Assembly (NCBI GenBank): GCA_900315055.1
Contig: OMXP01000004.1
Coordinates: 1 to 64,000 of the forward strand
Direction of reading: 5' to 3'
Source: an uncultured Lachnospiraceae bacterium
GTDB taxonomy: Bacteria; Bacillota; Clostridia; Lachnospirales; Lachnospiraceae
DNA length: 64,000 nt
Part shown: piece by piece, positions 1-7,443 of the stretch
Layout: the number at the start of each line of letters is the position of its first letter
Numbering within the stretch: position 1 is the first letter of the stretch
Program-made: the position numbers and the translations under genes
Notes under the pieces: generated by a model
What the model was told of the DNA's origin: nothing
Seen by the model: only the letters and a program-made list of their open reading frames with translations
Databases searched by the model: none

Positions 1-155
1 TTCTCGATCTGATATGTCAAACGGATCACGAACGGTCTCCGGCTGACGATGCGTGCCTTGCCGGACCGGAGCATACGTTTCGCTCTTCCGTAGTGGTGAA
101 TCGGCATCAGCGGCGTGCTGTCCGCATTCTGAACCATGATATTTACTTCGAACAT
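1..155 (-). CDS. iscB: IscB RNA-guided HNH nuclease, N-terminal fragment (runs off the window)
   Basis: Only the first 51 codons are inside the window; the gene continues past base 1. The translation carries the IscB N-terminal PLMP/RRXRR signature: TPLMPIHH at about residues 14-21, then GRAKRMLRSGKARIV and RRPFVIRLTYQ. IscB proteins are the Cas9-ancestral nucleases of IS200/IS605-type elements and cut DNA with an omega-RNA guide; the RuvC and HNH parts would lie outside the window. The start is fixed by AAAGGAGGT eight bases before the ATG. The upstream 250 bases fold into several hairpins, as expected for the omega-RNA. Whether the full gene is intact, and whether a tnpA lies beyond, cannot be seen. 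Confidence 0.85.
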   Translation of the reverse strand, partial: MFEVNIMVQNADSTPLMPIHHYGRAKRMLRSGKARIVSRRPFVIRLTYQIE

Positions 156-159
156 GCGC

Positions 160-405
160 TGATACCTCCTTTCTAAGATTTGGCTGTAAGCCACAGGCAT
201 TTGTGCCTGTTGAGTTTCCATAGCCTTGGTACGCCCTGCGCAGAGCGGGCAGCTTGGAATCACCGCCCGGTGCCGACGTATCACGGCTCTGCTCACTGAC
301 GCCGCGTCGCTTCCGGCGCAGAACTGATCAGGCGTTCCCTTTCGGGTTCCCCCGACCAATCCCCTGGGCTTGCCCAGGGGTCAGTGAAGGATACGATCGA
401 ATCCT
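160..405 (-). ncRNA. IscB omega-RNA (HEARO-type RNA)
   Basis: The roughly 230 bases just upstream of iscB, read on the minus strand, are GC-rich and full of stem-loops: CCCCTGGGC/GCCCAGGGG (380-361), CCC-GAAA-GGG near 335-345, GCGCCGGAAGCGACGCGGCGT near 300-320, and CAGGCA-CAA-ATGCCTG near 200-216. Position and structure match the omega-RNA (HEARO) that accompanies iscB genes. In this family the guide is at the 5' end, so it should be the 15-20 bases before the CCCCTGGGC stem, roughly 388-405, where the element meets flanking DNA. The exact ends are inferred; no covariance search was possible. Confidence 0.75.
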
Positions 406-1297
406 CCTCTAGTGAAAGTTTAAAAAATAAAAAATCGGATTCAGATAAAAAAATCCCTAATACATCTTACAGCAAAAGGATGCTCCGTACAAGAAGAAAT
501 CGACCTGTAATATGCCCCGGATGACTGAAGATTGTCATAAGTGAAAAATATTGTACAAGAATATAAAGAGTAAACTGTGCAGGATGGAGAAAACCAGGTT
601 ATTGAAAAATATTTGTTGATTAATCGTTAAGGCATCCATATAATGACCTCATCGACGCAGACATAATCCAGGACACCGTAAAGGAGGTGAAACGATAAGC
701 AGTCCCATTGGTGTCAGCCAAGGCGGCACAAACAGAAAATCATGTCTTGCAGCACATCGGGCATACCAGACCTTTCAGAACCAATGCCCTCCCCATCATG
801 TCTTCAAGTCTTCTGCTTTCCTGTCTTCCCGATCATTCATGACCGGGATCCGGCACCGATCCAAACAAAATCAAAGTTCATGGCAGGGTTTTCGAACATC
901 GCTGTGACGGAAACTCTGGAGAATCGCAATGACAACATGTTGGTTATCCAACGATTATTGACTGCACACGGGAAAGGGACATCCCGGACGCAGAAACAGG
1001 TTGAAATCCGCCTGGCAGGGCGGTAAAAACCGGTGTTCCTGTCTGTTTCATCAGCCCGGGAGGACCCCGCGGGATTCCTTCTGGAAAACGACGGGCGGAA
1101 GGAGTGCTTACGATTGTTTTTTTAAGGAAGCTCCCCGCTTTGCATAAAGAAATGCAGATGGCATTCCGACCGCCCGTATGTTTCTTCGGATCCTCCAGGA
1201 AGGTCAGATCCGAAAGAACCTGAGAAGAAAACAAAGAAAAACCGGGAATAAGATTCACTGACCGCACGCTGCTTTCGTTTCGGACTGCAGTGCTTTT
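406..1297. other. Gene-poor interval
   Basis: No convincing gene is seen in about 900 bases. It holds an AT-rich stretch (about 415-640), an isolated promoter and ribosome-site-like motif (listed separately), and a GC-rich part (about 1000-1220) with inverted repeats: ACGGGCGG at 1089-1096 against CCGCCCGT at 1169-1176, and TTCGGATC against GATCCGAA near 1183-1213. Open frames of 94 aa (742-1026, plus) and 150 aa (944-1396, minus) lack ribosome sites and resemble no family I know. It may be decayed DNA beside the iscB element. Confidence 0.5.
616..690 (+). promoter_or_regulatory. Sigma-A promoter and ribosome-site-like motif without a gene
   Basis: TTGATT (616-621), a 17-base spacer and TATAAT (639-644) form a near-consensus promoter. 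AAGGAGGTGA follows at 681-690. No ATG lies at a usable distance: GTG inside the motif gives a three-codon frame, and the frame starting with ATA at 695 stays open only to about 903. This may be a broken gene, a leader, or the promoter of an RNA. Confidence 0.45.
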
Positions 1298-1345
1298 GTC
1301 ATGCCCGGAATGCGGGATGACGCTCTCTTCCAAATATGCTAAAAT
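1298..1345 (+). promoter_or_regulatory. Likely promoter of the GH18 gene with overlapping palindrome
   Basis: TAAAAT at 1340-1345 is a good -10 box; GATGAC at 1316-1321 is a weak -35. An imperfect palindrome (GTCAT-GCCCG at 1298-1307 against CGGGATGAC ending at 1321) covers the -35 region and could bind a regulator. Confidence 0.35.
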
Positions 1346-1414
1346 GGCTTGATTAGTCTGTACGGGCAGGAAATCATGCCCGGAAGAACAATTCATGGAA
1401 GGAACGCTGACTTT

Positions 1415-3457
1415 ATGGCGAGAAACAATTCGCGCGGAGGCTATCAGGACCCGGAAAACGGAAATGACGGCTGGCTCGACGATACCGGATACGAAGACCA
1501 GGAGGGGTACTACGACGAGGAGTACTACGATGACTCCTACTACGACGACTACGACTCTCAGGAGGCACAGCCTTCCGGAAGGCGCACGTCTTCGGGCAGA
1601 GCAGCGTCCGGAAGATCCTCCGGACGGAGCACGTCTTCCCGTTCCTCTTCAAGCCGCAGGACCTCTTCCAGAGGGAACGGCTCCTACCGGAACTCCGGAA
1701 GACGCACGTCTTCTTCGGGAAACCGGAACCGGAAGAAAAAGAGCAGCGCCAGCGGCGCCGTGATCGCCACGGTGGCACTCATTGTCATCATGGGCGCGAT
1801 CTTCGGCATCAAGCTCTTTCTGGACAAATATTCCTATTCCAAGGAGAAGGCGGACCTGACGCAGGTCTTTACCGTGACCGATGACGGCACCGTGCCGATC
1901 ACCTGGAACAACGAGATCTCGGACAAGCGTGCCCTGAAGCAGGGAGATACCTATTATCTCGATATCGATACGGTGCACGATGCCCTGAACGAGCGCTTCT
2001 ACTACGGGCACATCAACAGTGACGACACGACAGGCGAGATCCTCTACAGCCTGCCGACCGAGACAGAGTCGATCGACATCGGCTCCTCGAGCCTGACTAC
2101 CTCCTCCGGCACGGAGGACCTCGGGTATACGGCGGCGATTGTGAGCGGGGATACCGTCTATCTTGCCCTGCCGTTCATCCAGCATTTCACGAACTTTGAT
2201 TATTCGGTCTGCTCCGATCCGGACCGTCTGGTCATCACGAGCGACTACACGACGAGCGTGACCACCGCGACGATCAACCGCGACACGCAGGTCCGCACGA
2301 GCGGCGGCATCAAGAGTTCCATCATGGAGGAGGTTGCATCCGGTGATACCGTGACGGTGCTCGAGCAGATGGATACCTGGAGCAAGGTCGCAACGAAGGA
2401 AGGCATCATCGGTTATGTCGAGAACAAGCGCCTTGACAACGTGACCGACGCCGTTCCGACGGCACCGACGAACTACACGGAGCCGGAGTACACGACGCAT
2501 CAGCTCGGAGAGAAGGTCAACTGTGCCTTCCACATGGTCATGAGCGCGGCGGCTGCCGAGAATACGCTCTCTTCCGACATGGCACAGACCAAGACCGTAA
2601 ACGTCATCGCGCCGACGGTCTTCTGGGTCCACGACATGCAGGGCGACATCACGGATCACTCCAGCGCCGCCTATGTCAGCGCCGCCCACGACATGGGCCT
2701 CAAGGTCTGGGCGGTCGTCGACAACATCAACGACCCGGATCTGTCCGACAAGGGCGATTTCCTGGAGTATGCGGACACGAGAGCCAACTGCATCTCGCAG
2801 ATCATGCAGAGCGTTCAGAACTGCGGGTATGACGGCGTCAACGTCGACCTCGAGCTCGTGCCCGAGGAGAACGGCGAGGATTACATTCAGTTCATCCGCG
2901 AGCTCTCCATCGCCTGCCGGAACGCCGGCATCACGCTGTCGGTGGACAACTATCCGGCCTATGAGTTCAACGGCTACTACCACCTGAAGGAGCAGGGCGT
3001 GTTCGTCGACTATGTCATCATCATGGGCTACGACGAGCACTATGCCGGCGACACCGAGGCGGGCTCCGTCTCCTCGATCAGCTATGTCAAGGAGGGCATC
3101 CAGATGGCCCTCGACCGCGTCGACAAGAGCAAGGTCATCAACGCGATTCCGTTCTACACGCGCGTGTGGATGACGACCAACGGACAGCTGACCAGCGAGA
3201 ACATCGGCATGAACCAGATCGACGAGGTCCTGGCAAAGCACAACATGACCGCCACCTGGGACGAGGACTCCGGGCAGAACTACGCGGAGACCACGGAGGA
3301 TGGCACCTACTATCAGGTGTGGATCGAGGACAATCAGTCGATCCAGTTAAAGCTTGACGCCATGACGGCCGCAGACCTTGCGGGCGTTGCGGAGTGGAAG
3401 CTGGAGTTCGACACGGCGGACGTCTGGGACGTCATCGCCAACTACATGAACTCCTGA
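1415..3457 (+). CDS. Membrane-anchored GH18 family protein with SH3-like domain
   Basis: 680 residues from the ATG at 1415, chosen because GGAAGGAA precedes it; the frame is open further upstream. Order: acidic Tyr/Asp/Glu-rich tail (about 15-50), basic Arg/Ser-rich tail (about 52-110), one membrane helix (about 113-135), an extracellular region, an SH3-like domain (about 285-340), and a C-terminal glycosyl hydrolase 18 barrel. The GH18 active-site motif DGVNVDLE is present with the catalytic Glu near residue 480, and the barrel strands IIMGYDEH and AIPFYTRVW fit YaaH/chitinase-like spore and wall enzymes. The likely role is cleavage of peptidoglycan or another GlcNAc polymer at the cell surface; the substrate is not known. 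The long charged cytoplasmic tail is unusual. Confidence 0.85.
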   Translation: MARNNSRGGYQDPENGNDGWLDDTGYEDQEGYYDEEYYDDSYYDDYDSQEAQPSGRRTSSGRAASGRSSGRSTSSRSSSSRRTSSRGNGSYRNSGRRTSSSGNRNRKKKSSASGAVIATVALIVIMGAIFGIKLFLDKYSYSKEKADLTQVFTVTDDGTVPITWNNEISDKRALKQGDTYYLDIDTVHDALNERFYYGHINSDDTTGEILYSLPTETESIDIGSSSLTTSSGTEDLGYTAAIVSGDTVYLALPFIQHFTNFDYSVCSDPDRLVITSDYTTSVTTATINRDTQVRTSGGIKSSIMEEVASGDTVTVLEQMDTWSKVATKEGIIGYVENKRLDNVTDAVPTAPTNYTEPEYTTHQLGEKVNCAFHMVMSAAAAENTLSSDMAQTKTVNVIAPTVFWVHDMQGDITDHSSAAYVSAAHDMGLKVWAVVDNINDPDLSDKGDFLEYADTRANCISQIMQSVQNCGYDGVNVDLELVPEENGEDYIQFIRELSIACRNAGITLSVDNYPAYEFNGYYHLKEQGVFVDYVIIMGYDEHYAGDTEAGSVSSISYVKEGIQMALDRVDKSKVINAIPFYTRVWMTTNGQLTSENIGMNQIDEVLAKHNMTATWDEDSGQNYAETTEDGTYYQVWIEDNQSIQLKLDAMTAADLAGVAEWKLEFDTADVWDVIANYMNS

Positions 3458-3500
3458 GTTGACATCATTTGATTCTTTGCGGAAGAAGGCAGATACAGCT

Positions 3501-4559
3501 TTGGTAACGGAATACATCTCCATGACGGAGGACAACATTGATCAGGGAGGCATTCGGAGGGCAGGAGAGATCCTGAAGAGGGGCGGACTTGTCGCCTTCC
3601 CGACCGAGACCGTGTACGGCCTTGGCGGGGACGCCTTAAACCCCGAGTCCTCAAAGAAGATCTACGCGGCAAAGGGACGTCCCTCGGACAACCCGCTGAT
3701 CGTGCACATCTGCAGGTTTGAGGATCTCTATCCCATCGTGGACCATGTGCCGCCGGAGGCAAAAAAGCTTGCCGACGCGTTCTGGCCGGGACCGATGACC
3801 ATGATCTTCAACAAGTCCGACAAGGTGCCCTATGAGACCACGGGAGGCCTCGACACCGTGGCGGTGCGCTTCCCGAGCAACAAGATCGCCCATGCGATGA
3901 TTGACGCGGGCGGCGGCTACATCGCAGCTCCCTCTGCAAACCGCTCCGGGCGCCCCTCGCCCACGGTGGCACGGTACTGCAAAGAGGATCTCGACGGACG
4001 CGTCGACATGATCATCGACGGCGGACAGGTCGCGATCGGCGTGGAATCCTCGATCATTGATCTGACCGAGGACAGGCCGACGATCCTCCGCCCCGGCTAC
4101 ATCACCGAGGAGATGTTTGAGAAGGTCCTGGGAGACGGGGACGTCGACATCGATCACACGATCATCGCTCCGGACTCCAAGGTGGTGCCGAAGGCTCCGG
4201 GCATGAAGTACCGCCACTACGCCCCGAGGGGAGATCTCTCGATCGTCGAAGGACCAAAGGAGAAGGTCATCTCCTATATCAATGAGCAGTGCGCGGCGCA
4301 GCATGCAGCCGGAAAGAAGACCGGGATCCTGTGCACCGATGAGACGAGAGCGCTCTATCATGCGGACTTTGTCAAGAGCGCCGGCACGCGCAGCGATGAG
4401 GACACCATTGCGCGGGATCTGTTCCTGATTCTGCGTGAGTTTGATGATGAGAACTGTGAGGTCATGTACTCGGAGTCGTTTTCCGACACCGGCATCGGCA
4501 TGGCCATCATGAACCGCCTGATGAAGGCGGCAGGGCAGAAGGTAATACATCTCGACTGA
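3501..4559 (+). CDS. tsaC: Threonylcarbamoyl-AMP synthase (Sua5/YrdC/YwlC family)
   Basis: Makes L-threonylcarbamoyl-AMP from threonine, bicarbonate and ATP for the t6A37 modification of ANN-decoding tRNAs. The YrdC domain shows GGLVAFPTETVYGLG, KGRPSDNPLIVHI and APSANRSGRPSPT; a C-terminal Sua5 domain begins around PGMKYRHYAPRG, so this is the long Sua5 form. The start is uncertain: the frame opens with TTG at 3459, directly after the upstream stop; TTG at 3501 has a purine-rich GGAAGAAGG upstream and gives the usual N-terminal length; ATG at 3522 is also possible. Twelve bases separate it from rpiB, so it probably heads a housekeeping operon. Confidence 0.9.
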   Translation: MVTEYISMTEDNIDQGGIRRAGEILKRGGLVAFPTETVYGLGGDALNPESSKKIYAAKGRPSDNPLIVHICRFEDLYPIVDHVPPEAKKLADAFWPGPMTMIFNKSDKVPYETTGGLDTVAVRFPSNKIAHAMIDAGGGYIAAPSANRSGRPSPTVARYCKEDLDGRVDMIIDGGQVAIGVESSIIDLTEDRPTILRPGYITEEMFEKVLGDGDVDIDHTIIAPDSKVVPKAPGMKYRHYAPRGDLSIVEGPKEKVISYINEQCAAQHAAGKKTGILCTDETRALYHADFVKSAGTRSDEDTIARDLFLILREFDDENCEVMYSESFSDTGIGMAIMNRLMKAAGQKVIHLD

Positions 4560-4571
4560 GGAGGAGAGGCT

Positions 4572-5012
4572 ATGACGATTTCACTTGGCTGTGATCACGG
4601 CGGATTTGCACTGAAGGAGGAGATCAAGAAGCATCTGGTCGACAACGGATGCGAGGTCAGGGACTGCGGCACGTACAGCACGGATTCCTGCGACTATCCC
4701 CGCTTCGCACATGCGGCGGCAAGATGCGTCGCATCGGGGGAGTGCGAGAGAGGAATCGTCATCTGCACGACCGGCATCGGCGTCTCCATTGCCGCCAACA
4801 AGGTGAAGGGAATCCGCTGTGCGCTCTGCCACGACGTGACCACCGCAAGGCTCACCCGTGAGCATAATGACGCCAACATGCTTGCCATCGGCGCCGGAGT
4901 TGTCGGAAAGAACGTCGCGATGGATATCGTGGACACGTTCCTTTCGACCGCGTTCTCCGAGGGAGAGCGCCACAAGAGAAGAATCGCTGCCATTGAGGCA
5001 GTTGATGATTGA
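4572..5012 (+). CDS. rpiB: Ribose-5-phosphate isomerase B
   Basis: 146 residues, normal for RpiB/LacAB isomerases. It interconverts ribose 5-phosphate and ribulose 5-phosphate in the pentose phosphate pathway. Visible: GCDHGGFALK at the N-terminus (substrate phosphate and D8/H9), and the active-site Cys65 in VICTTGIGVSIAANK, where the usual CGTGIG reads CTTGIG. GAGGAGAGG precedes the ATG. It sits between sua5 and upp; both this enzyme and Upp feed ribose-phosphate and nucleotide metabolism. Confidence 0.95.
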   Translation: MTISLGCDHGGFALKEEIKKHLVDNGCEVRDCGTYSTDSCDYPRFAHAAARCVASGECERGIVICTTGIGVSIAANKVKGIRCALCHDVTTARLTREHNDANMLAIGAGVVGKNVAMDIVDTFLSTAFSEGERHKRRIAAIEAVDD

Positions 5013-5024
5013 GGAGGTATGGGA

Positions 5025-5654
5025 ATGGCAAAAGTAGTCGTCATGGATCACCCGCTGATTCAGCACAAGATCGGCATGATTCGCCGCGCTTCGACCGGTA
5101 CCAAGGAGTTCCGCGAGACCGTCGGTGAGATCGCAATGCTCGAGTGCTACGAGGCAACCAGGGACCTGCAGCTGCAGGACGTGGAGATTGATACCCCGAT
5201 TGCACACACCACGGTGAAGGAGCTCAAGGGAAAGAAGCTCGCCGTGGTTCCGATCCTTCGCGCGGGACTTGGCATGGTAGATGGCATGCTGAAGATGATC
5301 CCCGCAGCAAAGGTGGGACACATCGGACTCTACCGGGATCCCAAGACCCTGGAGCCCGTCGAGTACTACTGCAAGCTCCCGGCGGACTGCGCGGAGCGTG
5401 AGATCTTCGTTGTCGATCCGATGCTCGCCACGGGCGGCTCTTCCATCGATGCGGTGAAGCTCCTGAAGCAGCACGGCTGCAGGAAGATCCACTTCCTGTG
5501 CATCATCGGCGCAAAGCCCGGCGTTGAGGCCTTCACGAAGGCACACCCGGATGTGGATCTCTACATCGGCGCTCTCGATGAGAAGCTCAATGAGAACGGC
5601 TACATCATTCCGGGACTCGGTGATGCGGGCGACCGCATTTTCGGCACGAAGTAA
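5025..5654 (+). CDS. upp: Uracil phosphoribosyltransferase
   Basis: Salvages uracil to UMP with PRPP. 209 residues from the ATG at 5025, the standard length. An in-frame ATG at 5019 is rejected because it abuts GAGGAGGT, leaving no spacer. The PRPP-binding loop is [12 protein letters not shown], and the family blocks [12 protein letters not shown] and [13 protein letters not shown] are intact. Six nucleotides after the rpiB stop lies the ribosome site, so the genes are co-transcribed; a pyrimidine deaminase follows. Confidence 0.95.
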   Translation: MAKVVVMDHPLIQHKIGMIRRASTGTKEFRETVGEIAMLECYEATRDLQLQDVEIDTPIAHTTVKELKGKKLAVVPILRAGLGMVDGMLKMIPAAKVGHIGLYRDPKTLEPVEYYCKLPADCAEREIFVVDPMLATGGSSIDAVKLLKQHGCRKIHFLCIIGAKPGVEAFTKAHPDVDLYIGALDEKLNENGYIIPGLGDAGDRIFGTK

Positions 5655-5672
5655 GCCGGGAAAGGAACAGCC

Positions 5673-6158
5673 ATGGCGGGGAAGCGTACGGATTACATCA
5701 GCTGGGATGAGTACTTCATGGGTGTCGCACAGCTTGCGGGGATGCGCTCCAAGGATCCCCACACCCAGGTCGGCTCCTGTATCGTCTCGAAGGATCACAA
5801 GATCCTCTCGATCGGCTACAACGGGATGCCGATCGGATGCGATGACGATGTTTTCCCTTGGGACAACAGCGAGAAGGGACTGAATTCCAAGTATCCGTAT
5901 GTCACCCACTCGGAGCTCAATGCGATCCTGAACTACCGCGGCGGAAGCCTTGAGGGGGCCACGATCTATGTGACGCTCTTCCCCTGCAATGAGTGCGCAA
6001 AGGCCATCATTCAGGCGGGGATCAAGACGGTTGTCTACGACTCCGACAAGTACGCGGACTCCGATGCGACGATTGCATCCAAGAAGATGTTTATCGCCGC
6101 AGGAGTCAACTTTGTCCAGTACGAGAGGACAGGACGGAGGATCGAGATCACGGTCTGA
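5673..6158 (+). CDS. comEB: dCMP deaminase (ComEB-like)
   Basis: 161 residues. Zinc-dependent deamination of dCMP to dUMP, a source of substrate for thymidylate synthase. The zinc site is complete: H79-x-E81 (THSELNA) and PCNEC with C105 and C108. GGGAAAGGAACAGCC precedes the ATG and the gap from upp is 18 bases. The name comEB comes from the B. subtilis homologue; no competence genes are nearby, so the role here is nucleotide metabolism. A hairpin terminator follows. Confidence 0.92.
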   Translation: MAGKRTDYISWDEYFMGVAQLAGMRSKDPHTQVGSCIVSKDHKILSIGYNGMPIGCDDDVFPWDNSEKGLNSKYPYVTHSELNAILNYRGGSLEGATIYVTLFPCNECAKAIIQAGIKTVVYDSDKYADSDATIASKKMFIAAGVNFVQYERTGRRIEITV

Positions 6159-6183
6159 AAATAGAACAGCAGATGTTTAAGAG

Positions 6184-6215
6184 TGCCGTCCGGCGTAAGC
6201 CGGGCGGCATTTGCC
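6184..6215 (+). terminator. Hairpin terminator after the dCMP deaminase gene
   Basis: A ten-base stem GCCGTCCGGC / GCCGGGCGGC closed by GTAA, followed by ATTTG. The T-run is weak, but the position after the operon is right. Confidence 0.6.
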
Positions 6216-6307
6216 GTATCCGGGGTATAGGACAGGAGAAATATTGACCATAATTGCATTGAGTTTCCTGTAAAAAATAACGAATTTGTTAAATAACCGA
6301 GAAAGAA

Positions 6308-6397
6308 TTGACGTACTCATGGCAATTCTGTATTATAGTAAGCGAATGCAAACGGTTGCATTCGCTTTATTTTTACTGTTTTGTGCAACCGATTGCA
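6308..6397 (+). promoter_or_regulatory. Promoter with two LacI-type operators before the maltodextrin operon
   Basis: TTGACG (6308-6313), 17 bases, TATTAT (6331-6336). Operator 1 (6341-6366) sits at the start site: 11-base arms AGCGAATGCAA and TTGCATTCGCT around ACGG. Operator 2 (6384-6397) is TGCAACCGATTGCA. Both have the TGCAA-N4-TTGCA form with central CG typical of LacI/MalR sites, so autoregulation by the next gene is likely. Confidence 0.8.
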
Positions 6398-6420
6398 TAA
6401 ACATCGGACAGGAGTAAGAG

Positions 6421-7443
6421 ATGGCAGTCACGATCAAGGATATTGCAAAGAAGGTCGGGGTGAATCCCTCAACGGTTTCCCGGGTGATCAATGGGACCGC
6501 AAGCATTTCGGACGAAACCCGCAGGAAAATCTATGAGGCAATGAAGGAGCTGGACTATCACCCGAATTCGCTGGCACGCAGCCTTGCGCAGGGCAGCACG
6601 CGGACGATTGGTATGGTGCTCGATGCCGCAAATACCGATGCCTACTCAAACTCATTCTTTATCCGCAGCATGTCGGCGATTGAGATGGTAGCACAGGAAA
6701 AGGGCTACAACCTGCTGATCGCCAGTGACACCACGCAGATCAATGATCACGCGGTACAGGATCTGGTGCAGGGTCATAAGGTGGACGGCATCATTCTTCC
6801 GGTTTCTTCGGCAACGGACGAGCTTCTGGATCTGCTGATCCGGGACATGTTTCCGTTTGTTGTCATGGGTGAGCCAAACCGCAGGCAGGACGAAATCTCC
6901 TGGGTTGATGTCAACAATGAGACCGGCAGTGCGCAGGCAGTGGAGCATTTGTTCGGGAAAGGGTACCGCTGCCCGGCAATGCTGATAGAGAACCACGGCA
7001 CCGAATTTGAGCAGAAGCGCCTTTCCGGCTTTCGGAATGCCTGCAGAGCTCATGCTGTTGCAGATGGGGGCATGGTACTGACCTGTGAATGCACAAGGGA
7101 AGGCCTGACGGAAGCGGTCCGGACCCTGCTGAGAGAGAGACCTGAAACGGACGCAATCATCTGTCCCGGAAATGTCGCTGCCTGTTATACGCTCCATGCG
7201 CTGAGGACGCTCGGAAAGCGGGTGCCGGAAGACATCGGTGTTGTGACCTTCGATAATTACCCGTTCGCCGAGTACATGGATCCGTCTCTCACCGCGGTGG
7301 ATATTGATACCTATCGACTTGGCGAGGAGGCGATCCACATGCTGTTTGAGATCATGCAGAAAGGAGGACAACAGAAACTGAAGAAACTGATACCGACGCG
7401 GATGATCGAGAGGACATCCACGAACAGAAAGGAGGAGACATGA
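6421..7443 (+). CDS. LacI-family transcriptional regulator of maltodextrin use
   Basis: 340 residues. An N-terminal LacI helix-turn-helix (TIKDIAKKVGVNPSTVSRVING, then the hinge helix HPNSLARSLAQG) is followed by a periplasmic-binding-protein-like effector domain. AGGAG lies six bases before the ATG. The stop overlaps the next start (ATGA), so it is the first gene of the glucan operon and should repress its own promoter through the two palindromes upstream. The inducer is probably maltose or a maltodextrin, judged from the neighbours. Confidence 0.9.
   Translation: MAVTIKDIAKKVGVNPSTVSRVINGTASISDETRRKIYEAMKELDYHPNSLARSLAQGSTRTIGMVLDAANTDAYSNSFFIRSMSAIEMVAQEKGYNLLIASDTTQINDHAVQDLVQGHKVDGIILPVSSATDELLDLLIRDMFPFVVMGEPNRRQDEISWVDVNNETGSAQAVEHLFGKGYRCPAMLIENHGTEFEQKRLSGFRNACRAHAVADGGMVLTCECTREGLTEAVRTLLRERPETDAIICPGNVAACYTLHALRTLGKRVPEDIGVVTFDNYPFAEYMDPSLTAVDIDTYRLGEEAIHMLFEIMQKGGQQKLKKLIPTRMIERTSTNRKEET

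Noticed and set aside
742-1026. 94-residue frame near the left edge
   Set aside because: No ribosome site, no known family, and odd composition.
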